Below, in pieces: positions 34,210 through 45,000 of a stretch of 64,000 bases of DNA; the stretch's first letter is position 1, and every line of letters starts with the position of its first letter. The notes beneath the pieces are model-generated. The model made no database searches, was not told the DNA's origin, and was given only the letters and a program-made list of their open reading frames with translations. This DNA comes from Aspidiotus rigidus. Taxonomy: Eukaryota; Arthropoda; Insecta; Hemiptera; Diaspididae. The stretch is taken from positions 2,444,501 through 2,508,500 of the forward strand of contig JAVHKY010000026.1 of the NCBI GenBank assembly GCA_035079385.1, read 5' to 3'. The translations under genes and the position numbers were made by a program.

Positions 34210-34515
34210 AGTCCTAAGTCTGTTAAAGCGAGAAGAGAAATGAGAATCATTCGTGAACTCGGAACTCAATTCGGTTGTGTACCGCCGACACATGAATGCA
34301 TTCCCTTTTTCTACCCCCGACACTACGGGACTCAATTCAGCTAAAGAAGATAGTTTGGGACTCAATTCGGCATCGCCCAGCTTATCTTACAGTAGAACAC
34401 CCCTGTATTAACCCGCTAGTTCGCCGGGCGTTGGCCCCATCTAGCTGAGTGAGCACCTGTTCTTGAATTAATTTTGGCGGAGTGTACTCCAAGTTGGGCC
34501 ATCTAGTCCACGGGG
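34210..34515 (-). repeat. Third copy of the MULE-flanking block
   Basis: GAGAATCATTCGTGAACTCGG, AACTCAATTCGGTTGTGTACC, CCCGACACTACGGGACTC and GGGACTCAATTCGGCATCGC repeat 32280-32470 nearly in order. It is followed by a GTGTACTCCAAGTTGGGCC unit related to 31563 and 31697. Confidence 0.6.
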
Positions 34516-34656
34516 GGGGGGGAGCGACGTACTATTAGCTTTACAGGACTCTGGGCCCGACATACAGAAGTACAAAAGCCTATACTAAACACCTTGAAGA
34601 TTATACGGATGAGGGGAGGTGGATTGAGCTCGCAAATTTCAGAACCAGGTTTGGGT

Positions 34657-34835
34657 TTGGTGACATCAGCAGCTGATGACGTCATAGTTTAATATAAAGG
34701 AAGAGAGGGGATACATTAAACAGGGTTACCAAGGCCTAGACCTAGTATAAAGCCGGTATAAACTGCATAGAACAAATAGGGTTCGAGGGGAAGCCTGGAC
34801 CCAGTATAACGCTAGCATGACAGAGGATTAGACCT
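34657..34835. repeat. 179-bp direct duplication, copy 1
   Basis: Begins TTGGTGACATCAGCAGCTGA, contains the TGACGTCA palindrome, and ends GAGGATTAGACCT. Copy 2 at 35144-35322 has the same length and only about four or five mismatches seen by eye. The first 40 bases include the dyad CATCAGC-A-GCTGATG. Confidence 0.85.
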
Positions 34836-35143
34836 TGTATAAGCCAAGTATATAAGTAGTTTCGAAGAGATCTGCACGCACACGCATGTAAATTTTGGAA
34901 TTAGCCTAAGGATCAAGCTATTCAAGCTATTTTTCCATGTCCCAATGTCATTTGCGCGCGATAAGTTTTGGAATTAGGATAGAGGTCAGAGCGAAGACGT
35001 AGAACATATCAAAATTTATTGAAATATTTGATTTCAATTTTACTTCTCTCTTGGGTGTTATCAATCCTTCTACGCCTACCTAATTTTGAGTATTTATTAT
35101 TATTTTGGGGGATTCTGCGGCTAGAACTATGCAGGAGTTGGTG

Positions 35144-35322
35144 TTGGTGACATCAGCAGCTGATGACGTCATAGTTTAATATAAAGAAAGAGAGGGGATA
35201 CATTAAGCAGTGTTACCAAGGCCTAGACCTAGTATAAAGCCGGTATAAACTGCATAGAACAAATAGAGTTCGAGGGGAAGCCTGGACCCAGTATAACGCT
35301 AGCATGACAGAGGATTAGACCT
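35144..35322. repeat. 179-bp direct duplication, copy 2
   Basis: Partner of 34657-34835. The 308 bases between are non-coding and contain a GACGTAGAACATATCAAAA stretch like the right end of the modular element. The following 35323-36098 has no recognised gene; CTATGATGGGCGGTGCGGGT at 35483 is faintly hAT-end-like. Confidence 0.85.
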
Positions 35323-36098
35323 CAATCTACACCACACCCTTCCAGTTAGGCAACCTACAATTGTCCTGACCATGGTGCCATGGACCAAATTGTTCTTTCG
35401 TGTGTCCCAAACATTCACACCAAGTTTCATGCTTTTTACCCAAAATGCAAGACCTACTTTACTATTTGCACTAAGCTACTGGACTATGATGGGCGGTGCG
35501 GGTGACGAGCGGCAAGTTTCTTCAAATCGAACTGAAAAATAACTTGTAGAAAATTCCATGGTCTACGAATTTTCTTCTCTTTGACCTCCCTAAATTGTTT
35601 TGTTCCTGATCCCGTTTTTAATTTTGTCGATCGTAACGCTCCTAGCCGAGGACTGGCTGGCCCGAATTAAACGGCCCTTAGATTATTAATTGTACTAGCT
35701 TGTCCTTGGTTGATCTCTGAAGAATAGGTTTGGTATATAACGCTGTACTGGAGCATAGGCTGAGATAAACTTTTCAGTAAAGTAATTTATTGATGATATG
35801 TGGGCCTTCAGGTTTACTCACCAATCATTTCCTTTTCGGATTAAACTTTTCTATTAGTAAAATACGTTTTGTAATGCCCTTATTTTCGGCTTCTTGAGTC
35901 TTATGAAGCATATTTAAGGTGAACAGTTGCTTAAGAGTCACTTGACGTATTTATTTCGTGTCCAGTTTTTATTATCGAAAAGTATCCTGAATCACATTCC
36001 TGCAGCATCTTGTTAAGTTTCCTAATTTTTCTCCATTTTCCTTTCACTTATCTCTCAAAAATTTCCTGCATGATTTCTACCTGCTCGTTATTGACAAC

Positions 36099-39000
36099 CT
36101 ACGCTTCTTCTCCCACCATGAAAAAATTTCCATTCACGATTCTATAGAAAAACAAGTCCTATTTTGTCCCCGAATATCTTGTGTAGTTCTAATAATTTGC
36201 CAAAATGTATTCAAATTATTACAATTTTATTTGACTTACTTATGAATGTTTACGATTACTCCTCTGCACATGGCTTTGAATATTTGCGGTATACTGAAGT
36301 TGTCGATTTTAATATTGCTAATACTTCCTCGGGTATCCGGGGAAAACCTTTCGCCCAAAAGTAACGGACTGAAATCCAAGTCAGTTTCTGTAGTGATTGC
36401 CTCTTCAATAAGTTTGGTCCAGAGTGAATCTACGTCTACAACATTTACAAACATTCTGATAGTGTCGAAAATTAGAAAAAGTCTCGCGGATATGAGGAGA
36501 TATAGCTTGGAATACGAAAGATGTACTGGAGTCTATCAATTAATCACGAGCCCTCAAGTTCGAGCCAATGATCCACTATTACGTTTTGTTTATAATACTC
36601 GTTAAACAAATAAATAAATAATCTGCAACGAGTTTTCCTATACCTTTTGTCATAATTAGGTGTTGAAATATTAAATACCTATTCATTATAGGGACCTATA
36701 CGTACAACACTATCTTTACCAACTTCACATTATGAACGTACTGTCATCATCATCAACAGAATTAAACGACGAAACAAACTGATGTAAATTTTTCACAAAC
36801 AATGATACAGCATTACCACCATTCAAAAGAGCCGCTTCGAAGAGATATCGGCCGTCGAAATAAGGAACGATTTTAGCGACGGTTTTTTCTTCTATAAAAG
36901 AAATTATAACGAACTAGATTATTGGTACACACATCTGTACACGTGTAATGAAGTCGAGTAAAATACAAAATATTTCAACTCACGTTCTCCACTGCTAGGA
37001 TGGAAATTTTTGGCAACAAAAACAAGCTGAGCGGACGTGGAAATATTACAAATGGCGCAATTATCGTCTTTCAAAATAGCGAATATTGACGACTGCAGAT
37101 CGCCCAACGCTGCCCCTGCCGAATTTGAAAAAAAAAAAAGTATTTGTAAGTACCGGTGCGTATGATGATAGGCACTCATCTCAAACTTTTTAATCTTTTC
37201 TCCTTGGTTAACCTCTATTCCTGACATCAATGAAATGATCTTTTCAGTATTTCTGTCCAACATTCTTCGCTACACAGGGCGGTCCAATTCGGACCCAAAA
37301 CCGGATATGAAGTCTCCATTCAGGGTACCATTTTATCCTTGCTTAGGAGAAACTCCGCTTCCTTATTCACCGCCAAGTGTACTGCTATATTTACTTACCT
37401 CTTTCCCTTTTTTTCCGCTTGTCACCTCCTCTTAAAGTCCTTAGATTCTCTCTCGTCCTTATTTGCTAATAAAGATCTTCTTTGTACTAATCCTATCGTC
37501 CAACGAACCCTCATTCTTGTACGTACACTCGTTCAGTTGTTCTTCATTCTTCATTTCTTTTCTATGGATACCGGGACCCATCGATCTCAAAGAATATGAC
37601 GCAGTGGACCTGTACTTCCTATAACTGATCCCTGTCCTCTTTGTGTTATCTCAAATCCTATTATTGCTCCCTTATCTTCTCCTGTTGGTATAATTTCTGG
37701 TCCTCCATAGAGCTGTGATCTATTAAAAAATCTACAATTCCTTCGTCTACTTCAAACCGCCGCGACGTAAGAAAGTCATCCGAACCCGTTTTAGAGTAGA
37801 CCAACTCCTTTTCTTTTTTATACCTTCGCCTATGCTGCAATGATGACGATCGATCCGTTCAACACTTCTTCTTTTTCCCAGCTCTCGAAAACATCCAGCT
37901 TCATCATTCTGTCGCTCCCATTATCCCCGGCTCCCTTTCAAACAACCATTAGCACGATGAACTACCTCCAATCCGTCTATTTCTAGAACATCATCTAATT
38001 CATCCTTACTGTGTCTGTTGCCCACTCCGAGTCCATAACCCAAGTGCAGTGACTCGTTAATTTAAAAAAGAAAAAAAAAACAACTTATAAGTAACGTATT
38101 TCAAATTCGATAGTTCTAGTGATAATGTTAAAACAAACCTACGGGGATTCCTGCCCGAATGTTGTGCCAGGAGTTCTTCAAAGTTCCTGCCATACTGCCA
38201 GGTTGGACAATTTCTGGTAGCATGTTAACAGGGAATCCATGTGTTTCGAGGATCTCTTTGTTCCATTGATTGGTTTCGGTGTTGAAGTAACCCCAACTAG
38301 CGGCGCTTTGAGTACTCATCTTCGGCGTGGTCAGGTCGCACAACATAGAGACGACAAAATCAGCTATGGTAGATGCACGATTCATACTTTCCAAGCTCGC
38401 TGGACTGGAAATATCGAAATCATTATGTGTACAAGAGTGATTTTGCAGTTCGCTATTTCCATATACGATAGTCTATCTTTGCCACATAGAATTTGAAGAG
38501 AGAGTAATATTGGGTAGGCATCTACGCCTGGAATTGCTGAACCTCCTCCACTGAGCCCCCACTAGCCAAAAATACTGGACAAATGAAAAAAGGTGTGGGG
38601 AGTTTGGCCTTCCAAATTTCCACGAAGCCGATTCTGACTACGAGCCTGGATTCCAAGTCCCGTTGGTGTTTCGTTAGAGAGTACCGGGCTATAAAAACCA
38701 AAAATATTTCGAAGATGATTTTTTTACGTGGAAAACGAAATCGCTCTAGCCAGGTAAGGAGGGGGGATGGCCTATGTCCGTCAAAATGTTGTCCCCAATG
38801 AGAAAACTCGAAACCCAAAAAATGGACCCACCCGCTCACCCACATGGGCTGCAGAGTCATTTTTAGGCCTAAAATCCAAATGGCTGTACCTCAGGCAATA
38901 ATGATCGCACAGCAATGTGACTTGGGGACATTTTAGTATATGTGAACGTTCATCCATGGTATTTTTTTCAAAAAAAATTATTCATTTTCCCTAGTTTCTA

Positions 39001-42000
39001 GCAATAACAAAACTTGAAACTCGAATATTTGAAAAAATCAGGGGGGGGGAGGCACCTGGCGAAAATAATTCATTTAAAGCGCCATACCCTCTACTACAAC
39101 ATAAATTAGTACCATAGTCCTCGGATTGGTGGAACATTCCCAAAAAAACAATATTCAATGAATTTCTGTGATTTTCCCATGAATAGCGGGGTAAACGACG
39201 ACTGCTGCCGCAATAGACCGCGAGAAATCAATGGTCAATGTTCGAGCTGAAAAATACGCGCACTCCTCCGTGGGGTGAAATGGGAATGTAGATAGACCAA
39301 AACATATTTTCAGTATTTCGTTTATCGATTTGGTCAATTCTTATGTAAACACATCCACGGATTAGGTGGAGTGCTTTGGATTGAGAAAAATAGTTGAAAA
39401 ATTCTCCAGTCGCTGGAACAGTCTGAAAACAGTAGAAAAAAGAGAAAATCCACTTTTTAACCCTGGAGGACCGAGAGTTTTAGTATTTCATTCATCAATT
39501 AGGTCGGTTATAATGTGAACACGTTCACCGAGTTCGAAAAAACTAGTCCAAAAATTCTCCAGTCATTGTAACGTTCTGGAAGTGACAAATAATCAAGAAA
39601 ATTAATTTTTTCAACCTGGAGGACCGTGAGTTTTTGTATTTCGTTCATCAATTAGGTCAATTTGTATGTAAACCCATCCTTCGAGTTCGAAAAGAACAGT
39701 CAAAAAATTCTCCAGTCGCTGGTATGGTCTGGAAAGGATGAAAAATCAAGAAAATCCACTTTTTTACCCTGAAGGAACGTGAGTTTTGGTATTTTATTTA
39801 TCGATTACGTCAAATCTTATGTGAATACGTCCGCCGAGTTCGAAAAAAATAATCAAAAAATTCTCCAGTTTCTGGGATGCCCTGGAAATAGTACAAATTC
39901 CAGGTAATTCACTTTTCCAACGTGAAAAACTGTCAAAAAATTCTCCAGCTGCTGGAACGTTTAGGAAATGACAAATAATCGGGAGAATCCACTTTTTCAC
40001 CCTGGAGGACTGTGAGTTTTGGTGTTTCGTTCATAATGTAAACTCGTCCACCGAGTTCGAAAAAAAATAGTCAAAAAATTCTCCAGTCGCTGGAACGTTC
40101 TGGAAATGACACAAAATAGAGAAAATCTCATTTTTCATCCTGGAGGACCGTGATTTTGGTATTTTATTTATCAATTAGTTCAAATCGTATGTAAATACAG
40201 CCGCCAAGTTGGAAAAAACTAGTCAAAAAATTCTCCAGTGACCTAATTGATTAACAAAATATGAAAAATTGCAGTTCTGTAAGTTGAAAAAGTGGATTCT
40301 GTGTATTTCTTACAATTTAAAAAACCGTTCCGGAATTTATTAACTAGTTTTTTCCAACTTGGCAGATGTATTTACATAAGATTTGAACTAATTGATAAAT
40401 AAAATACCAAAATAACGATCCCCCAGGTTGAAAAAGTGGATTTTCTCGATTATTTGTCAGTTCCAGACCGTTCCAGCGACTGGAGAATTTTTTTTTTTTT
40501 CGAACTCGATGGACGAGTTTACATTATAATCGACCTGATTGATGAATGAAATACCAAAACCACGGTCCTCCGGGGTGAAAAAATCAGATTTTCTCTATTT
40601 TTTCGAAACATTTTTCGACCAAGGCCTCCCCCCCCCCCTTACTCGGTCAGAGCCTCTGGCATTTGCCTTCAAAAGAACGAAAACAATTTTATCAGGACGT
40701 TTCGGTGCACTGAGCATAATGGACCGAAACGTCCTAATAGAACTTTTTTCAAATTATTATGGAAGAAAATATGTACCAAGCTTTTTCAAGAGTATATCTA
40801 GGTTTGAAAGTAATGATATTGTTCAATAACTTTCGACAGGTCTCAGCTCCTTCCCGCTCGACTTTTACAAAAGTCATGCCGGGAGTCAAATATCAGGGAT
40901 CGGTAATAGTTTCTAAAGTCAGAAGCAGCGGTAAGTACAGGGACTGAAATTTTGTGGATAGAAAGGAATTTTTGCGAAGACAATTGCGTCATATTCCAAA
41001 AAGTTGATGTGACCCGGAATTCACTGGTAGGAGACAGATGTAGGAGCGAAATAGTGATTGCAGGAATAAATGAATGTGATGATTTGAGAATTAGTTGAAC
41101 GTGAGTCCAGTATAGCCAGGAGAGATATGAGTCAGTTAGCAGTAGAAATTTCAGCTGGGGGTGAGGAGATAGTGATCTGTATACTATAGAGTTTTGTTTG
41201 GTAGTGAAAATGGAGGCAGAATTTTCCAATCAACGACTGATTATGACTCCTTGGATCGAGTTTGTGTATCCTGTTTTGGGTTCAGGTTTAGATCCGTTCG
41301 GTACAGTGGGGCTGGTGGATTGTGAAATTGGTGTAGAGATAATGTTCCTAATAAGTTATCAGTATATTATAGTGTTGTTAGTTCAGAGATTATCAGCTAG
41401 ATCAAGTCGGATATCTGGGGAAGGGATTAGCTATGGAGAAGTGGATGACATGGCGGGGGATAGACGGTTCAATTTGAGGTGTTTGAATAGTTCCCCGGAA
41501 TCCAGGCATGAAAGAGACAGATGTAGAAGTGGATGATGGTCATTACAGGAGTAAATGAAGTCGCTGATTTGGGGAATCACTTGAATAAGAGTCCTGTATA
41601 TAACCAGGAGAGAGAGTGCTTCTCAAGGAGAGGCACAGATCAAAAAATAGATAGGGTAACAGTTGAGAATGAGTAGTGGTACAAGTAAAGGAGGATCGTC
41701 GAACTTTAAGAAATTACAGGCTCAGGTACATATAAGGGTTCCGTCCAAAGGACGGGCATTTCTTCTTGTACAATATACAGAGAGGAGATCTTACGAGTCA
41801 GAATGGACTTGTAAACCCATGAAAGGCCGTTCATATTGGTTTTAAAATTAACGATATCATTATGTATAATATATTGATGACTTCAAGAATCTGCCAAACA
41901 AATTTCTGTAGTCTGAACTTGTTGCGTGTGAAGAAAGCTTCGTGGGATTTGAAAATCTTACTAACCTCTACAATTCGATTTTGTCAAAGTTTCCTCCATG

Positions 42001-45000
42001 ATAATCGATTCAAAATTTCAGTATCTTCCAGTCTGGTAAAAGTTTGGAATTACATTCCATACCATAATTTTTCAAAGTTGAATTTACCTGTTTCTAGAGA
42101 GCCAAAAAAGAGTGCAGCACCCATAACCTGTGTGCACTGTTAGATGTGAGTCCGGTTTCGGTAGCGATTCTAGGAATTTTGAATTACATCTATTGTCTTG
42201 CCAGTTATAGTGGGACGTAATCGGCTTCCCAGTGTCCACTCTAATAGATTGAGCGCTATTCGAAGTTATCCAGGGTTTACACGCAAACGACCAGCATACC
42301 ACTCCGTGTAACTGCCCACAAACTCCGATTCCAGTTATCTGTAAATGAGTAAATATGATGGAAAATTAGGCGCTTTCGCAGATAATATTTCGTTTGGTCG
42401 ACGAACAACTTCATTTGCCTGGCAATGGCAGAAGTAGAGCCGCCCGGACAAAGGGTACAAATCCAGAAAATAGATCCAAGAAATGTGAACTCAGACTCAA
42501 GGCTTCGAAAGAGAAGAAGAAGAGGAAGACAATTGATCAAAGTATGTACTAGATGAGATGAAGCCCCCATGAACTTCTGTGCCTGGTATTACAAGAATCG
42601 CATATTTAATTTACTATACAAAGCGACCGATTCAAAGCCTGATGATGGTCAATAGGGCAAAATCGGTCGCTCTAGTAAATTGAATGCGATTCCTGTAAAT
42701 TTTTCAAAATGTATTTATTCACTGCCAGTATGTTCAGGCGTCCTAATATACGTACAAATACAGTAGAGTGCACTAGATGAGCTTGAGCCCTGCTCACCTC
42801 ATATTTTTCGGCTAGTTATAAATTTTTTTTTAATAATTCTCACCAACTTCTTAACTATATTATGGGTCATTAGCTCCATGGAAAGCACATATCAGAAGTG
42901 AACCAATCACAACACAGCATTGTTATAGCCTATAAGATCACAGTGTTATACTATAAAAACTCATGGTTAAGGCCTTGTTCTCCAGTTACGACACAATTAA
43001 TGATGGGATAACACCCGAAAGTACTCTTGTATAAGCAACTAATAAAGTAGATTTGTACAATTGAAAACCCCTTTTTCAATATTAGTGCTCTACTTACACC
43101 TCACTCACTCATTATGAGTTCCGATAATAGCACACCAGATATGGTTAACGAGGTTTTTAAGTTTCTGAAGACCAAGGTCAAACTAAGAGTGACACATGTG
43201 AAGATTTGGTTCAATAACGAATGCTTGAGACGAGGCATTATTCCCAAGTATGCGACTATCAGGCTACCAGGAAACAGCGCAGCAGTGAAACACACCAAGA
43301 TGCAAGCCGAAAGATTGAGAGTGAAGAACGAAATTGGTGAACTCTACAAGAAAATCATCAGGCTCCATTAATTTACATGATTCATATTATGTTGTAGCTC
43401 ATTTTCACTATGTACTATCAATAGGCGTTGTATTCTCAATTATTTCAAGATTAATTTTTTGACTACCATTATTAACAAATTTTAATTTCAATAATAATTG
43501 AATAATAATTAATTTTATTAATATTATTATTTCAACTAATTTAACATTTTTCCCTCAACATTTTTTTCCACTGTATGATCAATATTTCCATCTGTCCAGG
43601 TTACTCCACCCGCTGGAATTTAAAGAAATGATGATCTAAAAAGGAGGAGAGGGGAAGAAAGGAGAAGACTATGTGGAAAAACGAGTGGAAGCCCAAACAA
43701 AACAGATCAAGAAGAAGCTTGCCGAACTGACCCGGAAGAAAGAAGGAAGAAAGGAAGAGACAGCGAGAGTTGAGCACAAATTTGCTCTCAGAACCGAGAA
43801 CCTATCAAGCGTCATCTTCACAGAAGAAGAAAGAAGACTGCTGGACAAAGGTATCAAGTACGTGCAGCCAGGGAGGCTGAACCAGTGTAGGCTTGAAAGC
43901 ATGGCCATTAGCTGCGAACAAGTACTTCAAACCATGGAACACGACGTGAGACCAGAAGCCCGGACTAAAATTGGGAAAGTGCTGTTGGACATCAAAGAGG
44001 ATATGTGCCGAACCTATGACAGAACGCAAGTAATGCAGAGGAAGGTCACAAATCTACAAAAGAAGCTCGGACAGAACAACCTGATTTTGACAAAGGCGGA
44101 CAAGGGCAGCACGGTAGTGGTAATGGAGAAGGAGGACTACACCCAAAAAGTGGAGTCGTACATCGCAGTTAATGGATACCAAGAGCTGGCAAGGGACCCA
44201 ACATGGAGATACCAAGATGACCTGAAAGCTGTGTTGAAACGGAACAATGTACCCGGCAATGGAAGGACGCTTGAGATGAACTCGGTTGCACCAAAACTCA
44301 AGGGGCTTGTAAAACTCCACAAAGCGAACCGTCCGATGAGACCCCTGGTCAACAGCATTCAATCATCATGCTACAAGATAGCAAAGATCGTAGCCACATT
44401 CCTGAAAGAAAACTACTGTTTGCACCCAGACCAAGTATCAGAAACAACGGAGAGCTGATTGAGCAAATGGACAAGTTGGAAATCAGGAGTAACGACAAGC
44501 TGATATCCTTTGATGTGACTAATGTTTGGTACCATACCGAAGGAGGAACTTCTCACTCTGCTCAAAAACAACAGATACCATGGGAACCCCGAAAGGTCGA
44601 AGTACGTCAACATAGTGGAGGAGATTTTGAGCCAGAACTACTGCCGCTTCATAACAGGTTCTACAGTCAGGAAAGGGGACTTGCGATGGGATCACCGCTG
44701 TCACCAATACTGGCAGAGATATTCATGAATGATATGGAAAACAAGATATTGAAGGGCAGCAAGTTCAAAAACTCGATCAAACACTGGGCCAGATATGTAG
44801 ATGATATCCTAATTGTGTGGACAGGCACTGATAGACAGGTGGATCTATTCCTTTCAGAAATGAACGCGATGAATGAGAGCATCAACTATTTGGACCTTAT
44901 ACTCACAATAGAGAACAATAGGATAGAATACAAAATCTACAGGAAGCGGACGCATACTGACACCATCATCCCAAATGACTCCTACCACCACCACAGGCAC

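Noticed and set aside
31390..35015. A complete third modular element spanning the MULE region
   Set aside because: The left-end match is good but the right-end match is weak, and the interior is unrelated; only the left fragment was annotated.
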